From assembly GCF_965638725.1 (NCBI RefSeq), contig NC_134949.1, forward strand, positions 188,917,706 through 188,981,705: a stretch of DNA of 64,000 bases, written 5' to 3'. A program made the position numbers and the translations under genes. This document shows positions 49,143-61,726 of this stretch, piece after piece (position 1 is the first letter of the stretch; each line of letters starts with the position of its first letter). The stretch is from Aptenodytes patagonicus. Its lineage: Eukaryota; Chordata; Aves; Sphenisciformes; Spheniscidae. Under the pieces are notes generated by a model. The model worked only from the letters and a program-made list of their open reading frames with translations, did not search any database and had not been told where the DNA came from.

Positions 49143-52100
49143 GACCTTGAATCTAAATTAGTCTTTTAAAGAAATGATTGCTGAACAGATGTTACCTAAA
49201 CTACTTTATTGCAGCTTTGTAAAATTGTAAATTCCTCATGCTGTTATTTTTGTTGGCATGGATTAACACTGTGGGTTATGATATTAAATTTTAGTGCTGT
49301 GTTCTAGCACTTCGTTATATAATCTTACCTGTAAGCACCAATTTTGAGTTTAACTCATCAATGTCTAAAGAATATCACTGTGTAGAAACTGTCTTGTTAA
49401 GATAATTTTGCCCCTGATTGCTTTTCAGACTGCTTTCCAAGCAACAGAGAGAGAGTGTGTGATAAAGCCATTAAATAAATGCTGAAGTAGTATATTGGAA
49501 ATTAAAAGTAGGAAATGCTGTGGGGTTATAGAGCAGTTTCTAAATTGCACTTACAGACTGAGGTAGCAAAGTTACTGAGGGAATATTGTGGCAAAGGAGA
49601 TCCTGAAGTAATAGCATCCACTGTAATAATCCAATTTACATCTCTCTAACTGAGTCTACAGGTTTCCTTGCAATCCCTGCTTCAGTCTTCTGGTTGTGCT
49701 TCTGCTGGAGAATAGCCTTTGGGGAAAAAAACAGCTAGTGTTGAATCTTTTTGGTGATAGAATTAATGGGTAGTTTGTGGTAAGTTCTTTCTCACCTTTC
49801 TAATTTAAAAAGGTACAGAGGGACTGTGTGATTTTATGTACATCCTTAGTCTTTGTTTATCTAGTTTCAGCATTCAGGCTTAAGTTGGTCAGTTCTTCTA
49901 AAACTCTTTGCATCTTGCTTAAACCCTCCTTTTTTTTTTTCCTTTTTTCTTACAGCTACATGTAGGCTCTAAGCTCTTAATGTATCAGAGAAGATAAACG
50001 TGTGTGGTGGCTTGGGCGTGGTGTTATATGTGGTTTTGTTTGTTTGTATTCTTCTGCAAGGAAGGCAAAAATGAAGATCCAAAAAGGATCTGGATCCCAG
50101 GCTGTAGGATTTCTTATTTTTTGTAAATTGAAGTACTTCAGTGTGGTGGAAGGCATACACTTTGAAATTCTTGTTTAGCTGCCTGAGATCCTGTTGTTTT
50201 GCATGCCTAAACCTCTCATATTGGCAGGGGTGTATGGCTGGGTGCTTGTTGGTCTTCTAATTCCATTTATGATCAACTAATCAGACTTTGTCTGCCTCTC
50301 TGATGGCATACTAACAATGTCCATCCCTGCCAGGCATGATCTGAGTTCAAGTACCAAACATACTGTTTTTAAACACGCTGTTTTCATTCAGAAAATCAGA
50401 TGAGCAGTGTCACTCTCTACTTATGTGATGGTGAAAAGAGCACTTGTGGAGAATGGAGATGCTGCCCCTTTTGGTAGAGTGCCAAAACTTTTAGGTAATA
50501 CAGACTATACCCTATATTGTAGTAGGGTATTCTTCATTGTTTCCAGGTCACACTGAGCTGTAGTGCTGGTGGAAAAAATGCTGAAGACGTGAGACTGGAG
50601 TCCCGTGTGAGAAGGCGGCATTCTCCTGAATTCTGGTCCTGTTTGCCTGGACTGCTTGTACCACATTTAGATAGAATTTTGTTTATAAATATGCATATGC
50701 AAAGATAGAGAAATAAATGTAATCACACAAAAGATCAAACTAGTAATGTTGATCCAATTAAGTGGCATTTCTCATTTCTTTGCTTCGCTTCACTGTCTCT
50801 ACCCATAGTTGGCTGGGGTAATTATATAGACAATGACTCAACTTGTTAAACTCTGTCTTGCAGATTAACTTTCAGTATGTGCTACTGTTTGGATATGCAA
50901 CATAAGATCATCCTCTTCTGTATGACAGTAAGATTCTTTACTGTGAATATATATGAAGCCAGATAGTATTTGGCTTACTTTCCCTAGCTGGGTGATGCAG
51001 AAGTTGCATCACATACGGCTTCATCATATATGACCTTTTCAAGAGACACAGTGCTCTTTCTGTTCTGTGAGTAGTCTTGTTGCTGTGCATGTGTTGTGAA
51101 CCTCCGCTGTTGTGTCCTATTGTACCTTTTGGTTTCTGCCTAAGGCTCTCACTATCTTTGGTGTTTTTGAGATCGGGCCTTTTGACAGCTTATCAAGAAC
51201 ACTGTAGTATACACTGAATGTATGTGTATGTCCTGTGTCCAATGAAATCAGTTATTTACCAGTACGCCTGAGGGACATAATCTTCAATAAGGGGTAATTC
51301 TATGTCAGATTGCGTGCTTTCTTAAAAAATGATACATCTATACACTTCTTTTAAATTGTGACTTAGCTTTAACTAAACTACTTCTACTCAATTGCAAACC
51401 AAAATGACCTCTTCCTCCATGTCCCAGACTAAAAACTGAGTTACCCTGGAAAATGTAATTTCAATATGTTAGTTGTTTATAAATGTGTTTGTACAGCTGA
51501 AGAGTAAGCAATGGTGATACTTCTGCTTTTCCAACTGTAGGTGCTACCGATAAATCTGGACTTCTGAAGTATCCTAATTAACTCCTTAACCTCTTCATGG
51601 TTTTGTCTCTTCGACTAGAAAACAGGATGTCAATGTACTTAAAATATCGTTAATTTGTTTTTCAGTTTTGCATATCTACTTTCTACATGATAGACTAGAG
51701 GAATACTTGTACATAGCTCCTATGTTCTCAAAAGCAATAATTGTATTATTCTGGAGTAGTTCATGGAAGGCACAAAATAGCGTATTAGTGTTTTCATCCA
51801 TTGCAAAGCAGTATTCTGTAAGCTTATATCATGTTTTTAGCAGTAACTGAATATTACAAGAACACTACTTAAGCCAGATTTATTTACTTGCAGGCCTATG
51901 TTTAAGGCAACCTGTTCACTTGAGCAGAATATGTCTTACTTCTGTGAACTGATATAACCAGGCCTGAAAATATGTTCCTGTGGTAGTAAAGCACTCCAAC
52001 CTCTACCTAACTGTGGTCTAGTTATTTTTTCCCCTTATTCGAAATATGTTTTGTTTTTGTTTGGCCTGGCAACAATAAAAATATACTCCTGTTCTTGAGT

Positions 52101-54516
52101 CACAGCACTCCTCTAAATTTAATGCCATTAAAAGATCCAGTGTGGTAAGATTTTTGTTGTTGTTAAGACCACATGTAATGTTCCACATCTCCGTATCCTT
52201 GAATGCTACAGAAGACCAGGAAAGTTGGCAGCTGGTTTTATTTTGCACAGCCTTGCCAGAAGAGAAGGACTTGGTGAGGGAGAGGGGAAAATGATTGCCT
52301 CAGTTCTTATGTTTTAACCAGCTCCTCTGACTGAGAAGTATTATAACATAATATTCACAGAAAAAGTGTTTTGAGATGTCTTACTGCAAGTCATTCAGCT
52401 CTTTAATATTAGAGTGCTAAAAGTTCTGAACATTACGTTGTAGTTCACATGGGGTTTCACCTCCTTTATAAAGAAATCTTCAAATACAATGTCACCAGTG
52501 TTGATAGATGAGTGCTGGTTAAGTAGGTTCACTTCCTTGAAGCAGTTAGTTTCAAACCAGACCCCACAACATTGTCTGAAAGAAGTCTTATGCTGGTATT
52601 TTTAGAGTCCTGTACTGTAGGTAGCCAGTAAGCTGAAGACTTAGGAGACTTATATCTGTATATTGAGTTTCTTATACCATTTTGGTGTCCTTAATTGGTT
52701 GCTTGGTAGTCTTTTTTCACTAATTAGTCAGATGACCTGGGTTAGTGAGGTGTTCTGATATACAAAATAGGGAACTTTTCACCCTTTACCACAGTAAATT
52801 CCATTGCTGAATTTCACAGCTTAATTGAAAGGTACAATACTGGCTTGAACTATCCCATTAACTTTTGCCTTTTCCAGAGAACAAAACCTGAATCTGAAAA
52901 ATATTGCCTTGATTCCATGGATGATAACGGTGTCTTGTACTGAATAGTTGGAGAACATCCAACATCTGTTCCTAAGTGGAAGTGAACATGATGTTGTGCT
53001 TCCTGTGTCTGTTTAGTGGAATGTACATGATTTTGACATAAATCGCGAACTTCCACCTGAAAGCATATAATGCAGAAGATTTTCATTCTAAGCAGATTAC
53101 TCGGTCTCCTGCCATGTTAGAGGAGCTTTACAATGGTATCTGTGCATTGCTTAAGGCTTAGTGATTTAAGTCGTGTGTATGAAAAAGGAATAAATTTTTA
53201 TGTTCTTTGCTACCCAGTTGCAGTGTAAGACCATATGTTAGTGTTTTCTCCTGCAGTTTTGATCACTTAAGGATAGAGGTATTATACCAACAACTTGCTA
53301 AATGTGAAGTTGTGAGCTCTTGCAAATGACAGAAATGAATGCTCATGCTGGCTTTGTAGCTATTTAGCAGAATGGGAAGAACAAGTCATAAAACCCAGCT
53401 CCATACCAGTGTGTGGGGCAAAAGTCTGATCGATCCCTGCAGCAGGAGAACACCAATGGGAAGACTAGGATACAGAGTCAATCTCCTGACTGGACTGAAA
53501 TATTTTCACTTTGTTTTTTTCATTTATTAGAAATCCTTATCTATTAGAATGTGGAATGGGATTGTCATAAAAGTTCAGTACTGACCTAGCTCCAATTTTT
53601 TTTATTATTGATGGTACAACTTACACTATGTCACTGAGTACTGAGTGTTTCCTCACACTTCACTTGCTTTTTATTTTTTAATTCATAGCCATTCATCAGA
53701 TGCTTCTTCCTCAGTTTCTTGACAATACTCAGAGTATAGCTATCATGGGATAATATTTGACTTAACACAAGTTGTTCTTCAATTCTGAGGGAAGAGCCAG
53801 AGAAGATATCATACGTAATGATGCTTAAGTATTGTTCACTTGGTGAAGACAAAGCAAGAGTTTCCAAATCTGATTAATTTGATTATAGCCATTTACAATT
53901 GCTGTAGCTGCTGCCGAGCTTTGTATACTAGGCAGTGAGTGGAGCCTAAGAATAGGGGTAAGAGTCTATCTCACTAAGTATGCAACTTCACATTCTTCCC
54001 ATTTCCCTGCCAAATCTGTTCTCAGCCTCTTCATAAAAACTATAAATGGGATCCCTGCAACACTGACTCATCAGTCACCAATGTTCTTCAGTGCTGCTCT
54101 TCGGTTTTGTGCAAGAGCTGTGCATCCTAGCACTTCCTGTGTTTGTCAATGTGCAGTGGAGAGCAAAAGAGTTGGTCCAGGAACTGTTGTTTCACGCAGC
54201 AGTGAGTGATCTTCTGTAGATTTTTGGATGTTACTACTAATAAATGCTAATGTCAGTTTCCACTCATAACTTCATGCTCTGCTTCCCACATATGCATTGC
54301 TTGAGGGTAGTTAACAGTCTTAGTTGTTTGAGTGTTGCAGCTTGGCAGATAATTTTGAACTGTTGAGGAACTCCCATGTTCTTCTGTTGAGTTTAAAGTC
54401 TCTGGACCAATTCCTTGGTGGTGTCCCCACAGCCATTTTGAGAAGACACAATTCTAGTAGCTGAATTACAAGCAGGTCTTCTGTTCTAGTATATTTAGCT
54501 ATAAAATATAATAAAA

Positions 54517-54537
54517 CACAGCTTGTTTCAAGCTGTG
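54517..54537. repeat. inverted repeat upstream of exon 2
   Basis: CACAGCTTG (54517-54525), a TTT loop and CAAGCTGTG (54529-54537) form a perfect 9-base stem in the DIAPH3 sense RNA, about 290 bases before the exon 2 acceptor. Confidence 0.92.
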
Positions 54538-54828
54538 CTTGGTTTATATTCTTCTGGTATTATTCTGTCTAAGGATCAGATTACAGATTTTTTTTTTTTG
54601 AATCTACACTGTATTCCCTGTATGACTTGCTGTGTACTGTAAGCCAACAAAGTACAACTTGCCAAGAAATTATTACTTCATTCCAAGTGCCATGTTTCAA
54701 TACTGTTTAACTTGCATCTTATTTTGAATAACAGTAACTGTAACTGACACTTGATTTTTGTTTGTTTTCTTTTGTTGGTTTTTTTACTGGACAATTGTGA
54801 TATGACTGGTTTCCTGTTTAATTTACAG

Positions 54829-54861
54829 CACTTAAATATCAAGACACTGACAGATGATGTG
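54829..54861 (+). CDS. DIAPH3: DIAPH3 coding exon 2 (33-base microexon)
   Basis: The 33 bases read HLNIKTLTDDV in phase 0, directly continuing the KPKF of exon 1. They are bounded by acceptor TTTAATTTACAG and donor GTAAGA at 54862. The same peptide, HLNIRTLTDDM in human, sits at this place in mDia2, just before LDKFASIRIPG. The family match is what identifies both exons. The exon is a multiple of three and flanked by phase-0 introns, so skipping it would delete eleven residues without shifting the frame. The segment lies N-terminal to the GTPase-binding domain. The next exon, expected to start with the LDKF block, was not found in the remaining 9.1 kb. On its own a 33-base exon is weak evidence; the matched peptide, splice signals and strand make it strong. 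Confidence 0.9.
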
Positions 54862-56258
54862 GTAAGACAACTTAAGTTTTGCTTTGCTAAGCTAATAACC
54901 TTATTGCTAATGTAATAGAAATAACCTTATTGATACAAGAAACTGTCTTAATTGTGAAGTTAATTTAGTTAATTGGCAAGCTCTTGCTAAACTGTTAATT
55001 ATGTGTAACATACTCAGTGCAAGTAGCAAAAATCTATGGATGGCTTTGAAGTATGCTCTAATCACGGCTAAATAAGCTTGACACAGGTAATTGTGCCAGT
55101 TTACATGCAGTATAGTTAAGATATCTGTGATTGCATGTTTAATATTAAAGTTACTTAGGCTGCATGGCTAGCTTAAAATGCCATGTTGAACAAACTAACA
55201 GTTGCTTGTAAGACGCGTTAATGCTTGCTTCAATGAATGTTAGGTATATTCAGTGTCATGCTAACACTTTCTCAAACTTCATCTGTCTCTTGAATAGCAG
55301 ATGAGGTTCTGTATCACAAAGCAGATTTTTTTTCTTGCTATTGAAGTTACCTATTTCATTGTCTGTACTATTCTTTTGTAGGTAAGAATAGCTTTTCTTA
55401 AAGTGAATCATTCTACAAAGTCTTTGATTTTTACCTAGGAAGTAATGTTCTGTAGGCATGTAAAGGTCAGCTGTTATGACTTCAGTGCTATACAGAGTTC
55501 TTGCTGAAGTACTTCTGTGCATAACTAAGAACTTAAGTGTAGAGAGTTTTATGCTGGGTGATGTGCAACACACTTGTGCTGAGAAACACTGCTGTTTCCT
55601 AGCTTAGGAACCAATGGTCTGGTTATTGTTGATTAGGTGTGCAAAGTTAGTAGTATTGAGCATATTGCTTCCACCTGTCATTCTTAGACTGACTTAAATC
55701 ACCTGTTGCTATTTTCTTTAGCAGAGTTTCATAGGCTGGAAATGGTTATTAAGAAATTTGAGTCTGATGGGTTGGTAAAACAATCTTGATTCTATAAACT
55801 TGTGCTTTATCTTCGAGAGCTGAGGAAATGTTCACAGTTGTCTCAAAGCAAAAGTATTTTTTGGTAACCAGAACTTAATTTTGGTAGTGTCATGTAAGGG
55901 TAGTCTGGATGCACTAGATTTTGCTGTTTGTTTTTGTGGTGGCTTTTTTGTGTGTGTGTTTGTTTTTGAAGAAGCTAGCTTGCTGCTTTATTGTACTTCT
56001 CCTTTCCTTAGCATATTGGACTTGTCTGACTTGTAATGGTAGCCACCATAAGTCAGCTGGTTTATTGTGTTTGTTGGAATAAGGATAAAGAGCCTGATGG
56101 CTCTGTAGTAAGCAATCTTCTTCCCAACTCCTTACATTTCTCAGAACATACTGAAGGCCCCTTCACAGACTAAAGAAATGTCACCTGCAAAGTAGTACCA
56201 GATGGTCCATATATTTTTTTTTAAAGGGAAAAAAGCTGTTTAGTAAAAGGCTAATGGT

Positions 56259-56330
56259 AAAAAAAAAAAAAAAAAAAAAAAAACAAACCACACACAAACA
56301 AACAAAAAAACCCAAAAAACCAAAACCCCT
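56259..56330. repeat. A25 run followed by A/C-rich simple sequence
   Basis: Twenty-five A residues (56259-56283) run into ACAAACCACACACAAAC-type sequence to about 56330. No retrotransposon body was recognised upstream, so it is annotated only as simple sequence. Confidence 0.9.
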
Positions 56331-57207
56331 CAAATGTTGCAGTGGCATACGCTTTTAAAGGTGGTTATTTTGTTCACTTGCAACTTCATCTTGTACCAAT
56401 GGTATGTTTTCCAACTGACACTTTTTGTCCCTCTGAGTTTTCTGTTGGTTTAGTTCTTCTGTGTCCGACTCTGGGAAACAGCTAATGCTAAATATCTGAG
56501 TCCTAGGTAACTTAAGCGTGGCTCGGAGCAGAGTGCTTTTGACATTTCATACCAAGCACAAAAACTGGCAAGGGTATTTTCTCCAAGTTCCTTTTGTGGC
56601 AAGGGAGAAAATTGTAGTAAGAGAAGATTGAGAAATTGAAGGTTTAAGATTACTTGATTTTGTAGCTTTCAATGAAATAATATATTTCCTTCTCATGGGC
56701 AATCATTTGCATGTTAACTTGCTCTCTGCTGCGTTATGCTTTATAAAATATTTATATTTTATTACTCCCAGTCTGTTTCTTACAAATACAGTGTTGTATA
56801 ATGGTGACTGGGAACTTTTTTTAATTTAGGTAAGTTAGCAACATTTTGGGAGTCTAAAATGCAGACTGCTTTTCAACATTTGAATTGTATTGGATTATTT
56901 CTGAGATGCTGATGAATTGTCTACTTTTAGTGACGAATTCCCGTTAAGTTCAGAAACACCTTGTTTTTTACACAATCAACACATGCTTCTTTTAGCTTGT
57001 TTGTCTACAAACTATGAAGGCAGGAATCTTATTCCACAGAGGAATGGCAAGTAGGTATCTGAGAAATTACCTACCTGCAAGATCACTGGGGAAGCAAGCC
57101 TGTTTTCTCTCTGAAGTGCTCCACATTCCAGTAGGTTGTTTGTAAGGCTCATAGAGATTAAAAAACCCCTGCATATTAAAAGAATTTTATTAAAAAAGAT
57201 ATCTTAT

Positions 57208-57835
57208 GTTGTTTCACGAATTCGTTCAAGTAGTATGTTCTTTATTTGCAGCACGCTGGATGCACGGGGGATCTCTCCACCTATCGTGCATGTCCACAAC
57301 AAAAGTTACATCTCATTTATACAATTGAGTAATGAATATTCTAATAATGCCTATACATATTCATTATCTAACCATGCCTATCCTCGCTCCTCATGCTAAT
57401 TAGTTGCTAATTAGTTGCGTCTGCGCAGATCTTCCAAATAATTCTGGGCCGGGGTCGTTCTGGTGAAGGCTGATAGTCTTCCTCGTCCCCTTTCACCTAG
57501 TTGGCGCCAGGTTTCGCTGACCTTTGAATATATTGCTGACAGCTTGAAGGTCCTTTACGCTTATCGCTTATCAGACCGTCTCATTATCCACTTTACAACA
57601 AACTGTTTTTATAGTTCCTGTGTCTTCTATCTTCAGAAGGTCAGGGTTCTTTATCTTTAGAGGGTCAGGACTAATTGGTATGCGCAAACATCTGTTCTTT
57701 ATCAAACACATGACAGAATATAAATGTAACACAAATTATCTACATATACATGACAGAGTAATGATTTACGTAAACACCTGGTTCACAATAATTATCTAAT
57801 TATTTGTCTAAATATATTTCTCTTGTCCTCCATCA
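57208..57835 (-). mobile_element. probable solo LTR, antisense in intron 2
   Basis: A roughly 630-base block with higher CpG and GC than its intron. On the minus strand it has a TATAAAAAC box (+ coordinates 57605-57613) and, about 365 bases downstream, AATAAA at 57241-57246, with another at 57186-57191 just outside the proposed end. Candidate ends are TGATGGAGGACAAGAG on the minus strand (right) and ACAACA (left), giving the TG...CA pattern, but I found no matching target duplication. A perfect 2 x 11 direct repeat, GCTAATTAGTT, lies at 57395-57416. Base texture, including ATCTCTCCACCTATCGTGC near the 3' end, resembles avian ERV LTRs; the family is not named. No viral genes adjoin it. Confidence 0.6.
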
Positions 57836-58902
57836 ATGTAGCCAAAAATGAAATGTATAGTAAAATTCCATATAACATAAATTTATGTTGACTGATTTCA
57901 TAGCAACTGTTGTAAAAATAAGAAAGGCTTTATAATTTCCAGTATATAGAGAAACAAGATTCAGAGTGCAATATGTTCTACACTTTCAAGATGTGACACT
58001 GCACAGGCCTAAACTCTAACTTTTAATTTTCTGCCATTACTTAAATGATTTGCTCTCAAGAAAGGTAAAATCATCTCTGGGAGATTGAGCCTGTTAGGAA
58101 TAAGAAGTCGTCTAATGAAAGGGATTCTTCTGTGTATCTTGGTTTATGCAAGTCTTTCTCTTACTGAAAGGTCTACTGCTACCAGTGGAAGTTCTCATAT
58201 AGCAAGAAGTCAATCTTGTAGAGCAATTTGACTGTCAAAGAAAAAATATACTTTTTTTTAATCTTCCAGAGCTTCGAGGAGGAAAAAGATCTTAAGAGGT
58301 CTTTGACTCAGAATCATTGTAAATACCTTCTTTGATCTTATGTGAAGTAAGGGAAAATAGTGATTTGCTTTTACTTCCAAAGATACTGAAATATATTGAT
58401 GCAACCCGTATTCTCCTGCATGTTCCCCATCCACTAAGAATAATAATTTCAACTGAAGACATAGGAGAATACAAAGTTGAACAAATCCAATGTTGTTAAT
58501 GTTGTTCTAATTATTTGTCATGTGTCTACATCAGCGTGTTACAGCAGACTTTCATGATTGAGCTGTTGGCTTTTGTGACTAAAATGACTAGCAAAATGTC
58601 TGGGAGATTGAGCTACACTGTAGTACTTGAGCAGATTTTCCAGATGTGAAATTGTGTTTACTGAGTATATAAATAGTGGGCAGTCAAAAAAGTGAACTTT
58701 AAAATTGAGGGTGGCAGTACTTTTTGTCCTACAGATCTGTAAGGCAGAGTGAGAAGGACACCTAGAGAAAGAGCAAAGCTATAAGCAGTACTCTTGTCTT
58801 TATGCCTTCAGCCAGGAAATGAAGATTGTGTACCTGTATATTTCATATCAGAACTCTCCTAATAAATTGTGCCTAGTGATTGTCATTGGTGTCTTGATGG
58901 TC

Positions 58903-58930
58903 CATATATATATATGTGTGTGTGTGTGTT
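58903..58930. repeat. (TA)n(TG)n dinucleotide repeat
   Basis: Alternating TA units run into about nine TG units in DIAPH3 intron 2. Likely length-polymorphic. Confidence 0.95.
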
Positions 58931-59032
58931 CATGAGAATGGGAGTGGGGAGGGGAAGAAAGAAGACTGTTTAGTACTTCTAGTAATGCAGTTTGGGCTAA
59001 AACAGAACTATTCTGTAATCCTGCCTCTTCGT

Positions 59033-59063
59033 AATGAGGTATCAGAAGTAATGATACCTCATT
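59033..59063. repeat. perfect inverted repeat (12-base arms)
   Basis: AATGAGGTATCA (59033-59044) and TGATACCTCATT (59052-59063) are exact reverse complements separated by a 7-base loop. Located in DIAPH3 intron 2. Confidence 0.95.
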
Positions 59064-61678
59064 TATGGCAAAGAACACATTTCATGTAGTCAGGACTTTT
59101 CTATGATACTGGGTTGCCTACTCTTTTAGAATAAAGATTTTCATGTAGTGCAGTGACATCCTCTAGTAATATATACTCCATAAAGTTGTCTTGGGTAGAA
59201 GATTTGCTGTTCATGTAGTGAAGACAACAAAGATCCAAGCTGATAGTTACTTTGTAGCATTTTGATCTGGAGCCTTTAGGTTAAGTCTCTACGAACATCC
59301 CAGAGCTTTGCATGGGGATTTGGGATGATAACAGAGGATAATATTTTACCATTTCTGTCTTATGAAATCAATGTAGATTGATATGCTTTGTACAGCTGGA
59401 GAAATGGAATATGAAAAGATACAGCAGTGGTTCTTTATTCTTGTTTCAAGGGCATCAAATCTGTTGGCTTCAACCTTAATGTGAGAGGATTTTGCATGAC
59501 TTGATTTATATGCTTTACGTGTTCCAGGCATCACTGTTTGTGCTAAACCAAAGTGCAGGGATCACATAGCTAGTGCCAGAAACCTCAAATCCACGTGGTA
59601 TGGTGCAGCTGTTGAGTCGATATGTTAGCTTGGGTCCAGACCGATGCACGTCATGTCTAATCTGGTAAGCCCTGTCTCCAAGAATGAAAAAGAAAGGAAA
59701 AGTCAAGGAATCAAAGGCTGTGGTGGACGAAGGAACTTTAGTCCTTTGTTTCTTTTTCAGTATATTGTGAAGTGTATCTTCCATGGCAAAGCCACTGTAC
59801 TGTGCTACTGCTTACCTTGAAAAAGGATAGCTTTTTTGTGAATTCTTCTAAGATTTTTTTTCATCACTTCGGATAATGTTTCAGCTGTAAACTCCTTTTG
59901 CTGATGGTTATGACAGGCCCGCTTTCATAACTTTAATGTCCTGCATAAACCTAACTAATTCTTCCATCTGCTACCTGCTAATTTGGTACAGCTGCTATTT
60001 TTTTCCTAAATGCTGGGGTCCAATCACTGCAGTAAATACAGTCTAAACAGTGTTTATAAAGAAATACAGCTTATTTTCATAGTGTTTGTATATGTAATAA
60101 AATTTATGTTGCTCAGCCAGTGATGAGAGATTGGCTTAGGGCCACCACTTTAAGTATGGTTAGCATCCTTTTTTAGATAAAATCCTCCTGGCTAGATATG
60201 TGGACAGTGTGCATAGTAACTTTTAACTTTGGAGACCTACAAGATGTTGCACGCAAATATGAGCAATAGGAAACACACTTTATATGAAAAGTCAAAAATA
60301 AATTTTTAGTCACATTTTAAGAATCAAATCTGTATTCAGTAAACAGCTGTTGTTAGTCAAGTTGCATTGATACCAACTTTCATAGTCCAAATTATCTCAG
60401 TAAAAGTCTCATTAAACACTGTTGGAAGTTGTTCTACAAAAACCTCTTAGGTATTTATACTTCTTTTCTGGCATTGTGCTTATTGTTCCATTGCCTGTTT
60501 GGGTCTGAGGGCTTCAGTCTGGATACGGAGAAGAAAGGTAAGACCCAGTTGATGTAATGTTCTGTCCTTGATGTAGGTAACCTCTGCTGCTAAATCATTT
60601 CCCTTATTCCCTACCCACTTCCCCTCTGTGATTGTAAATAAGACCGGCCATGGCAGTCAATTCAGCTTCATTTGTTGGTTCCCAGAACATTCACAAAGCA
60701 GAGGTGTTAGTAGCATTCCTCAGAAAATAACTGTTTTCTCCTGTTTAGGTTATTCTAGGAGTTATTGTCTGCAAATGGTTAATCACCTTCAACCTAAATT
60801 GTTCAGTTAACTGGAAACTGAGTGTAAGCACCACAGTTTTGAGAGTTACAACAATAACTTGAAGTAAAATATGATTGAGAACCTATTGTGGTATTTGTGT
60901 TTTACATTTAGTTCAAATTCAACAATATAAAGCAATTAAAACTCTGCTTTTAAATAGAGCATCTGTGTTTATAAGAATGATACTGAATTTACTGGCTGAC
61001 AAGGCATCCTGCATATGTCGGTTTTCTGTTAAACATGACCTCCGGTTGTTAACAGCCTCAAAGATGAATAGTCCTATGAGAATTCCCTTAGCAAGTCTTG
61101 TTCCCTCAATAGTAGCTGATGCCATCAGGTTTTTCCATGGATGTCCCATTCTGTGACTGGCTGTCCTCTGTTTGCGAGAAAGGCATTGAATCAAGGCTGG
61201 AGTGAAATATTGGCAGAACTAGGGAATTCTTTCAGTGATCATGGATGTGGTTACACATGCATGTGTTGGATTTTATTTTTTGAGGAATTTCTTAATATAG
61301 CAATAGATGATCTGATGTGTTAATTAAGGGGGTGGGAGAAGATGAGGGAGGCAGGATGGCAGGCAGGGAAGTAATACCTTTCATTCCTGCATGCGTAGCA
61401 GCTCTGTTAGGAGGTGATGTCTTGATAAGCTGTTGAGCCAGCAATTAGTCTAGCAATAACTAATCCATTGATTCCTGCTTTATCAAGTGTGTAAGTTCAA
61501 TAGTCACTATTGTCTTACAGAGAATGGTATAAGAAGTCTTCACTAAGATCAAAATGAGAGCACAAATAGATATACTTTCTAGGGACTTGATCAGAAAGTG
61601 TGATGAGCCAGAAGGTTTGTATTGTGGATCTCTGTAACTTTGATTTTCAGGTCCATGGTGTGTGTATAAAATCACTTC

Positions 61679-61726
61679 CTTATTTCACAGGCTCTCAGTG
61701 GAATAATAGAGAGCCTATGAAATAAG
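61679..61726. repeat. 18-base-stem inverted repeat
   Basis: CTTATTTCACAGGCTCTC (61679-61696) and GAGAGCCTATGAAATAAG (61709-61726) pair at 17 of 18 positions around a 12-base loop. The single mismatch is C:A in the sense RNA but would be a G:U wobble in an antisense RNA, so the minus-strand transcript could pair over all 18 positions. Located in intron 2 of DIAPH3. Confidence 0.95.

Larger units (their letters stand above)
44544..54828 (+). other. DIAPH3: DIAPH3 intron 1
   Basis: A 10,285-base GT-AG intron between two phase-0 coding exons, with donor GTAAGT and acceptor TTTAATTTACAG. The first few hundred bases are still CpG-rich. The rest is ordinary AT-rich sequence with a T-rich tract (46441-46470), a CR1 fragment, a 55-57-base tandem duplication, a 17-base A run (48395-48411), a 14-base C run and some inverted repeats. 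Open frames, including one of 128 codons at 44660-45046, are unsupported by any homology I recognise. No alternative exon was identified. Confidence 0.85.

Noticed and set aside
57136..57399. 87-codon + frame at the intron 2 LTR
   Set aside because: Opposite in direction to the LTR signals and without protein resemblance.
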